This document shows, piece by piece, positions 8,454-18,281 of a stretch of DNA of 64,000 nucleotides (its first letter is position 1; the number at the start of each line of letters is the position of its first letter). A model generated the notes under the pieces. That model had not been told where the DNA came from, did no database searches, and worked only from the letters and a program-made list of their open reading frames with translations. Position numbers and translations under genes: made by a program. Origin of the DNA: Synechococcus sp. PCC 6312. Lineage in GTDB: Bacteria > Cyanobacteriota > Cyanobacteriia > Thermosynechococcales > Thermosynechococcaceae. Location: positions 118,501 to 182,500 of the forward strand of contig NC_019680.1 in the NCBI RefSeq assembly GCF_000316685.1, read 5' to 3'.

Positions 8454-9536
8454 TTAGTCCGCCTTGCTAATTAACTGCCGACTAGCGACCACATCCAAAA
8501 CACTTTCACTGGTAATGGCCTGGCCATTGTTTTGACTAATTCCTACGGCCTGGAGATCTGCATTCACCATCAAGGCGACGAGTTCTGGGAAGGTGACAGA
8601 GGGCGACCAACCGAGTTTAGCTTTGGCTTTGGTTGGATCCCCAATCAGCAACTCCACTTCCGCCGGACGTAAATAACGGGGGTCAAACTCGACATAATCA
8701 TGCCAGTCCAGATTGACATGGTTGAAGGCTAAATCTAAGAATTCTTTGACTGAGTAGGTTTCCCCAGTGGCGACCACATAGTCATCGGGTTGATCCTGTT
8801 GGAGCATCAGCCACATCGCCCGGACATAGTCTTTGGCATAGCCCCAGTCTCGCTTGGAATCCAGATTTCCTAGGTATAGTTTTTTCTGTTGGCCGGCCAC
8901 AATGCGCGCTACAGCCCGCGTAATTTTCCGAGTGACAAAGGTTTCGCCCCGCCGGGGAGATTCGTGGTTAAACAAAATCCCGTTACAGGCAAACAGGTTA
9001 TAGGATTCGCGGTAATTCACAGTCTGCCAGTGGGCATAAACTTTGGCACAGGCGTAGGGACTGCGGGGATAAAACGGGGTGGTTTCGCTTTGGGGGACGG
9101 CCTGGACTAGTCCATACATTTCCGAAGACCCGGCCTGGTAATAGCGCACGGCGGCATTGGTGCGTTGCTGATAGTCCCGAAGTGCTTCTAGGAGCCGTAA
9201 TGTCCCAACGCCCACTGTATCCACTGTGTATTCTGGGGCATCAAAACTCACCCGCACATGGGACTGGGCCCCGAGATTATAAATTTCATCGGGCTGGACT
9301 TGTTCAATAATTTTCCGCAGGGTTGTTCCATCCGCCAGATCCCCGTAATGCAAGGTGAGTTGGGGATGCTCTTGGTGCGGATCCTGATAGACGTGATCAA
9401 TCCGGTCGGTGTTAAAGGTGGAAGTCCGGCGAATAATTCCGTGAACTTCATAGCCCTTCTCTAACAACAACTCTGTTAAATAAGAACCATCTTGGCCAGT
9501 AATCCCGGTAATCAGGGCACGTTTAGCTTGAGTCAT
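8454..9536 (-). CDS. gmd: GDP-mannose 4,6-dehydratase
   Basis: 360 residues. The N-terminal [31 protein letters not shown]-binding motif, [10 protein letters not shown], the catalytic YACAK and the [15 protein letters not shown] segment identify Gmd. It dehydrates GDP-mannose to GDP-4-keto-6-deoxy-D-mannose. The ATG at 9536 is preferred over an in-frame TTG nine bases upstream. It is the first gene of the gmd-fcl pair. About 300 bp separate it from the next gene; I saw no clear regulatory site there. Confidence 0.94.
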   Translation of the reverse strand: MTQAKRALITGITGQDGSYLTELLLEKGYEVHGIIRRTSTFNTDRIDHVYQDPHQEHPQLTLHYGDLADGTTLRKIIEQVQPDEIYNLGAQSHVRVSFDAPEYTVDTVGVGTLRLLEALRDYQQRTNAAVRYYQAGSSEMYGLVQAVPQSETTPFYPRSPYACAKVYAHWQTVNYRESYNLFACNGILFNHESPRRGETFVTRKITRAVARIVAGQQKKLYLGNLDSKRDWGYAKDYVRAMWLMLQQDQPDDYVVATGETYSVKEFLDLAFNHVNLDWHDYVEFDPRYLRPAEVELLIGDPTKAKAKLGWSPSVTFPELVALMVNADLQAVGISQNNGQAITSESVLDVVASRQLISKAD

Positions 9537-9761
9537 GTAGTTCAAATATCCTTATCTTTAAAGAATAGAAAAGATCATCAGATCACTGGCCTGGCCAAAC
9601 CAGGGAATATATCTGGATTGCAAGGAGGATAGTGGGCAGGTAGGGCTAGTTGTTGAAAACACTAAAGAGTTAATCCAGGATAGATTTACAAAAGTTTGCC
9701 ATATTTTGTCTCGTTATGGGGTGACTTTTCCGAAAAATAAGTTAACCTCATCCCGATTTCA

Positions 9762-10451
9762 TTACCTGCCTAGGAAGCTTTTCTCATTAGATGGATAAAA
9801 ATTTTCTGTTAATTGCCCATGTTCAATATGCCAAGTGACATCGGCAATGGCCTCAAGTTCTTGGGCTTCGTGGGTGACAATTAACAAACTCCAGTCCTTT
9901 TTTAATAGTCCTAATAAACTAATAAGTTGTTGCCGCATTGACCAGTCCAGTCCAGCTGTAGGTTCATCTAACAGTAGCAGGTAAGGTTGACGGATTAATT
10001 GCACAGCCAAAGCTAATCGGCGTTGTTGCCCCCCACTGAGGGCCTGGGGCCGAGTATGGAAGGGGAGAGTTTCTAAACCTACGGATGCCAGGGCCTGTTC
10101 AACTCGGTCTAAGGGAATTTCAGGATGCCCCAAGCGAAGTTCTTCAAGAATGGTTCCGCCACAAAAGTAGCGATCTGGAAACTGAAAGACCAGGCCGGCC
10201 AGTTGTTGCAGATGTTGGGGGGTGAGTTCTTGACTATGCCAGAATACCTGACCGGATGTGGGCGCTGCTAGGCCGGCCAAAATTTCTAAAAGGGTTGTTT
10301 TCCCGGAACCACTGGGGCCAATGATCAGTCCTAACTGCTGAGGTGCCAATTCCAAGGTAATATCCCGCAAAATGGCTTGGGGTGTTGCTGGAGGATGGTA
10401 CGAGAGTCGTTTTAATTTAAGCAAGACGTTTGCCCTTGGAGTAAGACCCAT
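9762..10451 (-). CDS. ABC transporter ATP-binding protein, ECF/CbiO-like
   Basis: 229 residues from ATG 10451. Walker A is GPSGSGKTT, the Q-loop region is VFQFPDRYFCGGTILEEL, the signature is LSGGQQRRLALA and Walker B is LLLLDEPTAGLD; the H-loop is VTHEAQE. The QFP-x-x-x-F Q-loop resembles CbiO/EcfA ATPases of energy-coupling-factor importers rather than exporters. No membrane partner is adjacent. Its start ATG overlaps the start ATG of the divergent TPR gene in the sequence CATG; a TTG at 10424 preceded by AAGGGC is an alternative start that would free 25 bp. Confidence 0.82.
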   Translation of the reverse strand: MGLTPRANVLLKLKRLSYHPPATPQAILRDITLELAPQQLGLIIGPSGSGKTTLLEILAGLAAPTSGQVFWHSQELTPQHLQQLAGLVFQFPDRYFCGGTILEELRLGHPEIPLDRVEQALASVGLETLPFHTRPQALSGGQQRRLALAVQLIRQPYLLLLDEPTAGLDWSMRQQLISLLGLLKKDWSLLIVTHEAQELEAIADVTWHIEHGQLTENFYPSNEKSFLGR

Positions 10452-11358
10452 GCCTAGCCAATTGTCCCCGATCAAATTAGGGTTTCGCCAGACTGCTCAA
10501 CGTGCTTTATTAGCCTGTGCTGCCATTGTACTCACCCATACCAGTGGGGCCTGGGCGGCGGATCCCTTTCGGACTGGGGAAAACAGCCGTCCCATCTCAG
10601 ATGCTACAGAAGCGGTCTTTGTGGCGGTCTTTCGAGAAGGTAATTATGTTAAAGGCCGGCAACTCCTACCAGCGGCACTAAAGGCTAGTGCTCAGGAACC
10701 CTTAACCTTAACGATGGCGGGGGGGATGGCTTTTCTCGATGGGAACTGGGCAGATCTAAATCGCTATGCCAATCAAACCATCCAAGCAGCACAACGACTA
10801 TCCACCAAAGACCCTCTTCGTAGTAACCTCTACCAGGCCGTGGGTAACTTTCTTTTGGCGGCCTATGATATGTCTGATGGGGGATCCGGGCCGGTGGCCG
10901 GGGCAGCGTTGGCCTTAATGCGGGCTCAGGATGTGTTTGGCTATCTCAACCAGGCCAAGGCCATCAATCCCAATGACCCAGAATTAAACCTGATCCAAGG
11001 CTTTATTGAATGGGGCGTGGCCAATAATTTGGGAATTTTCAAAATTGAGGATGGGATCAACCGACTCCAAACTCAAGCTGCACCGCCCTACCTCAGCTAT
11101 CGGGGCGTGGCTCTGGCCTATCGAGATCTGAATCAGTCCCAGGCCGCCCTAGAAGCTATTGAAAAAGCTCTTGCCGCCGCGCCCAATAACCCGGAATTGA
11201 TCTATCTCAAGGCCCAAATCCTCAGTCAAGCGGGGAATAAGCAGGCCTCTCTCTCTCTGTTCAACCAGGCTCTGGCCATGGGGGATCAACTCCCGAGCGA
11301 ACTGGTCAAGCAAATCAAGTTGGAGCGAGATCAAGTGCAAGCGGCGTTACCCCAGTAG
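10450..11358 (+). CDS. Exported TPR-repeat protein, Sll0314-like
   Basis: 302 residues. The signal peptide runs from the ATG at 10450 to the hydrophobic ALLACAAIVL stretch, with probable cleavage at AWA-ADP. The mature part is helical. Around residues 210-290, repeats of the pattern YRDLNQSQAALEAIEKALAAAPNNPELIYLKAQ match tetratricopeptide repeats. It is probably periplasmic and mediates protein contacts. The frame is open upstream of 10450 but only the ATG at 10450 gives a signal peptide. It diverges from the ABC ATPase with overlapping start codons. Confidence 0.72.
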   Translation: MPSQLSPIKLGFRQTAQRALLACAAIVLTHTSGAWAADPFRTGENSRPISDATEAVFVAVFREGNYVKGRQLLPAALKASAQEPLTLTMAGGMAFLDGNWADLNRYANQTIQAAQRLSTKDPLRSNLYQAVGNFLLAAYDMSDGGSGPVAGAALALMRAQDVFGYLNQAKAINPNDPELNLIQGFIEWGVANNLGIFKIEDGINRLQTQAAPPYLSYRGVALAYRDLNQSQAALEAIEKALAAAPNNPELIYLKAQILSQAGNKQASLSLFNQALAMGDQLPSELVKQIKLERDQVQAALPQ

Positions 11359-11449
11359 AGTCTCCCCCAGAATAATCCCCCAGGCCTGAGCCACAATGGA
11401 GGAAATCCCTCATGATCGGGTTGGATTCAGGTTTGGGTGGAACAGAATC

Positions 11450-12304
11450 ATGTCAGTTCTCGATGGCCCCTGGACACATAAATTCCTCATTAGTAACGGC
11501 ATTAAGCTCCACTATGTCACCCAAGGGGAAGGGCCACTGGTGTTGCTCCTACATGGGTTTCCAGAATTCTGGTACTCGTGGCGGCATCAAATTCCTATTT
11601 TGGCAGCTACCTTCAAAGTCGTTGCCTTAGATTTACGGGGCTATAACGAAAGTGATAAACCACCGGATGTGGGAAGTTATGCCTTAGAGGAACTGGTTTT
11701 AGACATTGAAGGGGTGATCTCGAGCCTGGGCTATGAGCGGTGTATTTTAGTCGGTCATGATTGGGGCGGATTCCTGGCCTGGGGGGTGGCTGAGACCTAT
11801 CCGCAACGGATTCAAAAGCTCTGTCTGTTGAATGCGCCCCATCCGGCTAAGTTTTGTCAGGGATTATTTGACCCTCAACAATTGCTCAGTAGTTGGTATA
11901 TTGGTCTGTTTCAACTCCCTTGGTTACCGGAAACCCTTTTGGCATGGAACGACTACCAGGCCATTGTCACCATCCTTCAAAGTAATGCCATTAATCAAAC
12001 AGCTTTTACTCCCGCAGATCTTGAAGCCTATAAAAATGCCGCCAGCCGTCGCGGTGCCTTGAGGGCGATGCTCAATTATTATCGAAATCTGGCCCCTGGC
12101 CTGGGGGAGCGAGATTGGCCAATTCTGAATATCCCCACTCTCATGCTCTGGGGGGAAGGAGATAAAACCCTCAGCCAAAACCTCACCTTGGGAACTGAAG
12201 AATATGTTCGTGACCTGAGAATCCACTATATTCCCCACTGTGGCCACTGGGTTCAACAGGAGCAACCCCAGCTAGTGAATCAATATCTAAGTGAGTTTCT
12301 ATGA
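11450..12304 (+). CDS. Alpha/beta hydrolase, epoxide-hydrolase-like
   Basis: 284 residues from ATG 11450 (an in-frame ATG at 11396 would add 18). The oxyanion-hole motif is HGFPEFWYSWR; the nucleophile elbow is VGHDWGG, with Asp as in epoxide hydrolases and haloalkane dehalogenases. Then come ARRGALRAMLNYYR-like lid sequence (cap tyrosines), the acid Asp near GEGDK and the catalytic His in HCGHWVQQEQP. The HGxP motif and cap Tyr favour epoxide hydrolase. The natural substrate is unknown; it is soluble and cytoplasmic. It follows the TPR gene on the same strand by about 90 bp. Confidence 0.82.
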   Translation: MSVLDGPWTHKFLISNGIKLHYVTQGEGPLVLLLHGFPEFWYSWRHQIPILAATFKVVALDLRGYNESDKPPDVGSYALEELVLDIEGVISSLGYERCILVGHDWGGFLAWGVAETYPQRIQKLCLLNAPHPAKFCQGLFDPQQLLSSWYIGLFQLPWLPETLLAWNDYQAIVTILQSNAINQTAFTPADLEAYKNAASRRGALRAMLNYYRNLAPGLGERDWPILNIPTLMLWGEGDKTLSQNLTLGTEEYVRDLRIHYIPHCGHWVQQEQPQLVNQYLSEFL

Positions 12305-12347
12305 CGATTGCTACACTTTTCAAGATTTTATGGCCGATCTCGATCTG

Positions 12348-13265
12348 CTAAGCTTCCCGTTTCCGCCACCAGCCAAGGAGAGTACTGGCACAGAAAATAC
12401 TAGAGTAGGCCCCACTAACAAAGCCAATGATCAAGGCTAAGGCAAAAAAGCGCAGGGTTTCGCCTCCAAATAAAACAATGGCAATTAGAGGCAAGGTTGT
12501 AGTCAGGGTCGTGTTGATGGAACGAGTCAGGGTTTGGTTAACTGAGTCATCAACCACATCGTCAATAGAGTTTTCTGGATGGATTTTTAGATTTTCCCGA
12601 ATTCGGTCATAAATCACGACCGTATCATTCACGGAAAAGCCAATGATCGTCAGTAAAGCCACGACAAATAAACTATCGACTTCCACGCCCAAGGTAATGC
12701 CCAAAATAGCAAAAATACCAATGGTGACTAGAACATCATGGACAAGGGCGACGAGGGCAAAGAAGGCATAGTCAAACTGAAACCGTAAGGTAAGGTAAAC
12801 GGTAATCCCGACAAAGGAGACCAGTAAGGCGAGTAAACCGGAATTGAGGAGTTGTCTGCCTAGGGTTGGCCCCACTGTTTCGATTTGGGTTTGTTTCGGG
12901 TCAAATTTTCCTAAGCCTTGGGCCAATTGGGAGACTAATTTGGTGCGTTGATCTACATCTAAGGGCTGGGTGCGAATGGAAATACCCGTTTGGTCCACAA
13001 CTTGTAAACTGCTGTTGCCTAACCCTTGTTCGCTGAGAATGGCCCGGACATCGGCTAGATCAATGGGGCTATCACAGGCCCCAGCCGAGTCGCAAGCTAA
13101 CACCACTTGGAGCCGAGTTCCGCCCATAAAGTCCAGGCCCAGTTTTAAGGGAGCTTGAATTTGTGGGTTGAGCCAAGCCAGAGCCATAGCCACCAGACCC
13201 GCCAGGATCACCCCCAGAGATACGCTCCACCAGAGATAGCGATTTTTGGTAACACTCCAACTCAT
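12348..13265 (-). CDS. secF: Protein translocase subunit SecF
   Basis: 305 residues. An N-terminal membrane segment is followed by the periplasmic motif [13 protein letters not shown] and five further membrane helices, with [10 protein letters not shown] and the conserved [17 protein letters not shown] in helices 4-5. With SecD it forms the membrane complex that uses the proton gradient to complete Sec-dependent export. The ATG at 13265 overlaps the secD stop codon as ATGA, indicating translational coupling; an upstream in-frame start at 13295 exists but is less likely. Confidence 0.95.
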   Translation of the reverse strand: MSWSVTKNRYLWWSVSLGVILAGLVAMALAWLNPQIQAPLKLGLDFMGGTRLQVVLACDSAGACDSPIDLADVRAILSEQGLGNSSLQVVDQTGISIRTQPLDVDQRTKLVSQLAQGLGKFDPKQTQIETVGPTLGRQLLNSGLLALLVSFVGITVYLTLRFQFDYAFFALVALVHDVLVTIGIFAILGITLGVEVDSLFVVALLTIIGFSVNDTVVIYDRIRENLKIHPENSIDDVVDDSVNQTLTRSINTTLTTTLPLIAIVLFGGETLRFFALALIIGFVSGAYSSIFCASTLLGWWRKREA

Positions 13266-14698
13266 CGGGCTGACTCCAGACGGGGACAAAACCAATTGGG
13301 TTTACGCAAACTCGGAAACGTCAGGGAGATAAATAAGAGGGTGCGGCTACAGGTCAAGGCGGTAAACATACTGACAGCGACACCAATGGCTAAGGTTAAG
13401 GCAAACCCCCGCACCAGGCCCGACCCCAACCAAAACAAGGCCCCACAGGCGATGAGAGTTGTAACATTACTATCCAAAATACTGGCAAAGGCCCGCTCAA
13501 ACCCAGCTTCGACTGAGCGATAGAGGGTGCGCCCGGCCCGTAACTCTTCCCTTGTCCGTTCAAAAATTAAGACATTGGCATCAACCGCCATCCCGATACT
13601 AAGGATAAACCCGGCAATTCCCGGCAGTGTCAATGTCACCCCCAACAGTAAAAACAGGGCATAGCAGTAGATGGCATAGAGAATTAAAGCAATGTTGGCA
13701 ATGGCTCCTGGCAAACGGTAATAGGCCACCATGAAGGCTAAGACCAGTACCAGGCCCCCAATTCCAGCAATGACACTGCTGCGAATACTATCTTGGCCCA
13801 GGGTTGCCCCGACCGTCCGGTTTTCGACCAGTTCTAAGGGGACAGGTAAAGCTCCGGCCTGGAGTTGGACAGCCAGATCATTGGCGGTTTGGGCGGTAAA
13901 TCCCCCAGAAATTTCGGCACTACCCCCTTGAATCCCTGTTTGGGCATATTCAACCGAGACGGTGGGGGAACTAATCAGCTTGTCATCCAGGAATATCCCA
14001 ATGCTCCGGCCGGTACCAGCAACCCGCTTAGTTAAATCCGCGAAAAGAGTCGCCCCCTGCGAATCAAACCGAATTACCACACTCCAACTTTGGGAACCTG
14101 GCCCCACTGGACTGGCCAAGGCCTCCCGCACCATCGCTCCGGTTAGGTCAGTTTTTTCAAACAGGCCTTGGATGGCAGCGGCACTTTTAGCAAGGGACTC
14201 TTTATTTTTCTCCAGAGCGGCCTGGTTTTCAGCTAACTCTGTCGGTTTATTTTCATCTTCAAGCTGGGCCTGGGCCGCCAATAATTTAATTTGCTCAAAT
14301 AAAAGTTGCCCTTCTAATTGCTTTTCAATCGGGAGTTGGGCTTCTGTCCCAGGTTTTTGCCAGCGAAAATCTAATTGAGCAGTGCCTTTAAGTACCCGTT
14401 CAGCTTGTTCTGGATCCGTGACACCGGGCAACTGAACCAAGAGTTTATCTTCCCCCGCTGTTTGGACTTGGGACTCCGAAACCCCCAGGCCATTGATCCG
14501 ATTCTCAACCACTTTCAGGGTCGCCTCTAAAATTGTCGGGGTAATTTGCCTCACCTTCTCGGTTGTTTTCACTTGCAAAGTCAATTGGGCTCCACCCCGT
14601 AAATCCAGGCCCAGGCGTGGGGGGGTTTGGACAATGACCCAGAGTGCGGCAATGAGTAACCCGACAATAACCAGTAGAAACCCGCGGTGCTTACCCAT
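13262..14698 (-). CDS. secD: Protein translocase subunit SecD
   Basis: 478 residues. An N-terminal helix precedes the [15 protein letters not shown] motif; a long periplasmic P1 domain contains [15 protein letters not shown] and LVQLPGV. The C-terminal six-helix RND-like half contains [21 protein letters not shown]. It is shorter than the E. coli protein and typical of cyanobacteria. It is co-transcribed downstream of pdhB (28-bp gap) and overlaps secF. It resides in the plasma membrane and possibly thylakoids. Confidence 0.95.
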   Translation of the reverse strand: MGKHRGFLLVIVGLLIAALWVIVQTPPRLGLDLRGGAQLTLQVKTTEKVRQITPTILEATLKVVENRINGLGVSESQVQTAGEDKLLVQLPGVTDPEQAERVLKGTAQLDFRWQKPGTEAQLPIEKQLEGQLLFEQIKLLAAQAQLEDENKPTELAENQAALEKNKESLAKSAAAIQGLFEKTDLTGAMVREALASPVGPGSQSWSVVIRFDSQGATLFADLTKRVAGTGRSIGIFLDDKLISSPTVSVEYAQTGIQGGSAEISGGFTAQTANDLAVQLQAGALPVPLELVENRTVGATLGQDSIRSSVIAGIGGLVLVLAFMVAYYRLPGAIANIALILYAIYCYALFLLLGVTLTLPGIAGFILSIGMAVDANVLIFERTREELRAGRTLYRSVEAGFERAFASILDSNVTTLIACGALFWLGSGLVRGFALTLAIGVAVSMFTALTCSRTLLFISLTFPSLRKPNWFCPRLESAR

Positions 14699-14726
14699 AA
14701 TGTCTGAATCCCTTATCCCGCTTTCC

Positions 14727-15710
14727 TTAAATCTGATCAGCCGTCATTTTTTGCACCGCTTCCACAATCTGGGCCGGTTGGACAATGGTCAGGTTTTCTA
14801 AGCGACCGTTGTAGGGGGTAGGAATATCTTGGGAGGATAATCGCAACACAGGAGCATCTAGCTCATCAAAGTACCGCTCATGGATTGAAGCACTCAATTC
14901 TGCCCCAATTCCGCCTGTTTTCATGCATTCTTCCACAATCACCACCCGATGGGTTTTCTGGACTGAAGCCCCAATGGTGTCGTAGTCCAACGGTTTGAGG
15001 GAAATTAAATCAATAACTTCTGGATCATACCCTTGGCTTTCGAGGGTTTTGACCGCTTGGAGAACATGATGCCGCATCCGGGAATAGGTCAGGATCGTCA
15101 CATCAGTCCCAGGTCGGACAATTTCTGCCTTATCCAAGGGCAACCAGTATTCTTCTGCGGGAATGTCGTCTTTGAGGTTGTAGAGAAGAACGTGCTCAAA
15201 AAATAAAACCGGATTGGGATCCCGAATCGCTGACTTCAAAAGACCTTTGGCATTGTAGGCCGTCGAGCAAGCAACAATTTTTAACCCCGGCACGGCCTGG
15301 AAATAGGCTTCTAAGCGTTGGGAATGTTCCGCCCCCAGTTGCCGTCCGACCCCCCCCGGCCCGCGAATGACTAGCGGAATCTTGAAATTTCCCCCGGAGG
15401 TATAACGCAACATCCCGGCATTATTGGCAATTTGGTTGAAGGCCAAGAGCAAAAAGCCCATGTTCATCCCTTCCACAATCGGTTTTAAGCCTGTCATTGC
15501 GGCTCCAACTGCCATCCCTGTAAAGGCATTTTCGGCAATGGGAGTATCCAGTAAGCGCAGATCACCAAACTTTTTGTAGAGGTCTTTGGTAACTTTATAG
15601 GAGCCGCCGTAATGCCCAACATCTTCCCCCATGACAAATACGGTGGGATCATGATCCATTTCTTCATCAATGGCAGCCCGAAGCGCATTGAACATTAACA
15701 TTTCCGACAT
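14727..15710 (-). CDS. pdhB: Pyruvate dehydrogenase E1 component, beta subunit
   Basis: 327 residues. It has [33 protein letters not shown] at the N-terminus, then [23 protein letters not shown] and [29 protein letters not shown] follows, and the C-terminal PTPYNGRLE segment is a transketolase C domain. It pairs with the alpha subunit (not in this window) to decarboxylate pyruvate to acetyl-ThDP and feed acetyl-CoA synthesis. It heads the pdhB-secD-secF cluster, an arrangement known from cyanobacteria although no functional link is obvious. Confidence 0.95.
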   Translation of the reverse strand: MSEMLMFNALRAAIDEEMDHDPTVFVMGEDVGHYGGSYKVTKDLYKKFGDLRLLDTPIAENAFTGMAVGAAMTGLKPIVEGMNMGFLLLAFNQIANNAGMLRYTSGGNFKIPLVIRGPGGVGRQLGAEHSQRLEAYFQAVPGLKIVACSTAYNAKGLLKSAIRDPNPVLFFEHVLLYNLKDDIPAEEYWLPLDKAEIVRPGTDVTILTYSRMRHHVLQAVKTLESQGYDPEVIDLISLKPLDYDTIGASVQKTHRVVIVEECMKTGGIGAELSASIHERYFDELDAPVLRLSSQDIPTPYNGRLENLTIVQPAQIVEAVQKMTADQI

Positions 15711-15880
15711 GGGCGCATCCTACAAAATCTAGCCTAAAAAAGATGACTATTTCTTACCTTATCAGAATCTCTGGATGGTTCCGTGATCCCAACCCCAGGC
15801 CATCGGGCAAGCGCAACCCAAAAATGAGGATGGGATTACCCTCCAGGCCGAGTTGAGCATCATTACAATAGAGCTTAACT

Positions 15881-16324
15881 ATGCTAAGTTTTCTGGCTCT
15901 TCTTCCCCGCTCCCTGACCACGTTCCTCTATGCCGTTGCTGCTCTTTTAAGGTTCTATGGAAACACCAACACCATCCCCCTCCCCTTCATCTCCCTCACC
16001 CTCCTGGATTACAGCTTCTGGGCGTTTATCTTGGGGTCAACGGCTCTCTTGGTTAATCTCGGCCTTGAGTGGCACAGTGGACATCGAAATCGCACACGCG
16101 CAGAGGAAGAAAGAAGACGAATTAAGGATAGAGAAGCTCGACAAGATGATTTTGCAGAGCAAGAACGAGACCGAGCAGATCAGGAAAGAGAACGAGCGGC
16201 TCGCCGAGCTAGAATCCAAAATCGATTCGCTATTCTCCAAATACGGTATCAACTTACCCCAGGCCAAGAAACAGCAGCACCCTTAAGAGACTTTCTGGCT
16301 TTCCTAGAAGAGTACGGGGAATAA
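15881..16324 (+). CDS. Conserved small membrane protein with charged coiled coil (frame A of a nested pair)
   Basis: 147 residues. The N-terminal half is hydrophobic (LLPRSLTTFLYAVAALLRFYG and LLDYSFWAFILGSTALLVNLGLEW) and could form two membrane segments. A strongly charged helix rich in RAEEERRR and ERDRADQERERAARRARIQ follows, then a folded-looking tail RYQLTPGQETAAPLRDFLAFLEEYGE. The family looks like a cyanobacterial hypothetical; no function is known to me. There is no strong ribosome-binding site before the ATG. The gene at 15957-16286 lies wholly inside it in the +1 frame and is also protein-like. Confidence 0.6.
   Translation: MLSFLALLPRSLTTFLYAVAALLRFYGNTNTIPLPFISLTLLDYSFWAFILGSTALLVNLGLEWHSGHRNRTRAEEERRRIKDREARQDDFAEQERDRADQERERAARRARIQNRFAILQIRYQLTPGQETAAPLRDFLAFLEEYGE
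15957..16286 (+). CDS. Nested coiled-coil protein (frame B inside 15881-16324)
   Basis: 109 residues, entirely inside the preceding gene but in the +1 frame. A Pro/Ser-rich N-terminus is followed by WITASGRLSWGQRLSWLISALSG and a long helix with regular hydrophobic spacing (LRIEKLDKMILQSKN, IRKENERLAELESKID), ending SLFSKYGINLPQAK. AAGG lies about 5 nt before its ATG. The purine-rich DNA gives charged residues in both frames, so one frame could be a shadow. The heptad pattern and the clean start and stop argue that B is translated. A frameshift joining A and B is another possibility. Confidence 0.45.
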   Translation: METPTPSPSPSSPSPSWITASGRLSWGQRLSWLISALSGTVDIEIAHAQRKKEDELRIEKLDKMILQSKNETEQIRKENERLAELESKIDSLFSKYGINLPQAKKQQHP

Positions 16325-16404
16325 CACAAAACCGCCAAGCTTGATCCAGGCCCTCGCAATTCAGAATCCCCCAAAACGCTCATTGATCATCCTGTTAGAG
16401 GTTC

Positions 16405-16860
16405 TCAGGTGCGGCCGGATGATGCCCTGGGATTGGCACAGCCATCATAGACCCGATTGTTAAAGACAAAAATTGCTCGATAGAGGTGGGTCTGATCGCT
16501 CATGCCGTCACTGCATTGGGTCTGAATGAGGGTCAGCGAGTTAGTCTTGCCCAAATTGAAAAATAAAACCAGTTCTTCTGGACGACCAGCCGCATACAGA
16601 GGACGAACATAGGGAAATTCAGCTTGAGTCCCTGCTGGCGTACTATAAGCAATGCCACTCGGAGTAATATTCACGCCCCAAAAGGGTTCTGTCCCAAATG
16701 CCCGAAACTGCCAGGCCGGGGAACGTTCTGCAACTAATTCTGGCTTTGATGGGGATTGGGAATTGGGGAGTTTTAACTGACCTGTGCCGCCCGCCCCCTC
16801 CAGAGTGAAACCCAACCAGAACATGGGGACAATTAAAGCCAGCCAGCGTTTTTGCAGCAT
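16405..16860 (-). CDS. Exported COG3650-like protein
   Basis: 151 residues with an N-terminal signal segment (LALIVPMFWLGFTL). The domain starting WQFRAFGTEPFWGVNITPSGIAYSTP matches the pattern of COG3650-type proteins, a small beta domain often found on lipoproteins. Conserved cysteines occur at QCSDGMSD and YDGCAN, which could form a disulfide in the periplasm. There is no lipobox in the signal region, so it is probably soluble. Function is unknown. Confidence 0.65.
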   Translation of the reverse strand: MLQKRWLALIVPMFWLGFTLEGAGGTGQLKLPNSQSPSKPELVAERSPAWQFRAFGTEPFWGVNITPSGIAYSTPAGTQAEFPYVRPLYAAGRPEELVLFFNLGKTNSLTLIQTQCSDGMSDQTHLYRAIFVFNNRVYDGCANPRASSGRT

Positions 16861-17028
16861 CCTGTTTGACCTGATTTTTACTTAATGTTGAGCAATTCAG
16901 GGGGTGTTGTGATTGCTATTCACTATGACTGGTGCGCAGAGGAGAGATGTTCCAGGCTTTGTCAGTTTTTATGACGGGTTACAAATTCTTAACCCAGGCC
17001 AGGCTTAAATGCTCTCATAAAGCAGAAT

Positions 17029-18255
17029 TTAGTTACCCCACAGGCCAGCCATAAACCGTAAGCTCAGATAGCGCAACAGGGCCACTCGCCCCAGACCTTG
17101 TAAAATCAACCGTCGTAGTTGGACAATGCCCCAGGCCTGGTTGGAAAAGAGTCGATTGAGGATGTCTGTAAACCCCAAGATGAGCCAGTTTTGCCACAGC
17201 CGCCAGCGTTGATAGCGCTTCAAGACCGAGGGTGTACCAATATCTTCCCCCCGCTCCCAGGCCTGGAGAATCACTTGGGCGAGGGCCGCTGCGTCCCGAA
17301 TCCCTAAATTTAAGCCTTGTCCCCCCACTGGATGACAGGTATGGGCCGCATCCCCCACTAAGGCAAACCGGGATTGGACATAGGCCTGGCTCTGGCAAAG
17401 TCTGGTGGGAAATTGAAACCGTGGCCCGAGGATATGGAACTCTCCCATGGCCGGATCCAAATGGGGCTGGAGGGCTTGGCAAAATTCTCCATCGGTCATA
17501 TTGACCGCAATATCGGCCTGGGGGGCGGGTAATGTCCAAACAATCCGATACTGAGTTGAGGAGAGGGGCAAGACACCCAAGGGGCCGGTGGGCCAAAAGC
17601 GTTCATAGGCAATGGGGGCCTGAGTTTGGCTAAATTCCAGGGTGGCGACCACACAGTTTTGGGGATAGGGCCAGCCTTGTTGGGTAATACCGACCTGTTG
17701 CCGGAGGGAAGACTGACTGCCATCGGCGGCAATGACTAGGCGGGCTTCTAGGGTTAAGGATTCACCTGTAGAATTGCTTAAACTCAACCGAGTGGTATTA
17801 GCCTGGGGGGTCATCCCTTGGACAACATAGGGACAGAGATAGTGAATGTTATCAGCGTGATTGATCGCCCCTTGCAGGAGGGAAAGTAATGCGCCATGTT
17901 GGGCCACATATCCAACCGTATCCGTGCCAATATCCCTGGCCTGGTACTGCACAATGTAGGGATAGTTCCCATCGGACAGTTTGACTTCGGTAAAGGGCTG
18001 TACCCGGGGCTCTAGATCTGACCAAATTCCCAGGCCGGCCAAAATTTTTTGAGAACACAAATGGAGCGCATAGGCCTGTTGTTTAGCCGCGGCCTGGGAT
18101 TGGGTTTGACGTTCCACAACTGCCACGGTCAAAGCCTGATTTCGGAAAAAACTAGCCAAGGTCAGGCCGACAATTCCGCCGCCCACAATCACCAAATCAT
18201 AGAACTGGCCTGGGCTTAAGGTTTCTGGGCTTGACCGTAATGCTGTGGCAACCAT
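17029..18255 (-). CDS. FAD-dependent hydroxylase, UbiH/COQ6 family
   Basis: 408 residues. The FAD-binding GxGxxG motif is YDLVIVGGGIVGLTLA; the second FAD motif is FALVGDAAHTCHPVGGQGLNLGIRDA and an intermediate LVIAADGSQSSLRQQ is present. This is the aromatic-ring hydroxylase family of ubiquinone synthesis. The cyanobacterial members (Synechocystis Slr1300-like) are membrane-associated and have been linked to quinone/tocopherol metabolism. The start lies 26 bp after the petE stop, so it may be co-transcribed with plastocyanin. Confidence 0.85.
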   Translation of the reverse strand: MVATALRSSPETLSPGQFYDLVIVGGGIVGLTLASFFRNQALTVAVVERQTQSQAAAKQQAYALHLCSQKILAGLGIWSDLEPRVQPFTEVKLSDGNYPYIVQYQARDIGTDTVGYVAQHGALLSLLQGAINHADNIHYLCPYVVQGMTPQANTTRLSLSNSTGESLTLEARLVIAADGSQSSLRQQVGITQQGWPYPQNCVVATLEFSQTQAPIAYERFWPTGPLGVLPLSSTQYRIVWTLPAPQADIAVNMTDGEFCQALQPHLDPAMGEFHILGPRFQFPTRLCQSQAYVQSRFALVGDAAHTCHPVGGQGLNLGIRDAAALAQVILQAWERGEDIGTPSVLKRYQRWRLWQNWLILGFTDILNRLFSNQAWGIVQLRRLILQGLGRVALLRYLSLRFMAGLWGN

Positions 18256-18281
18256 AGAAAATCTACAATCTGATTTAAAAC

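Noticed and set aside
17033..17596. 187-codon frame on the same strand as the FAD hydroxylase
   Set aside because: Overlaps a gene with clear FAD motifs; translation is Pro/Gly/Ser-rich and unlike any protein I know. Length comes from GC-rich third positions.
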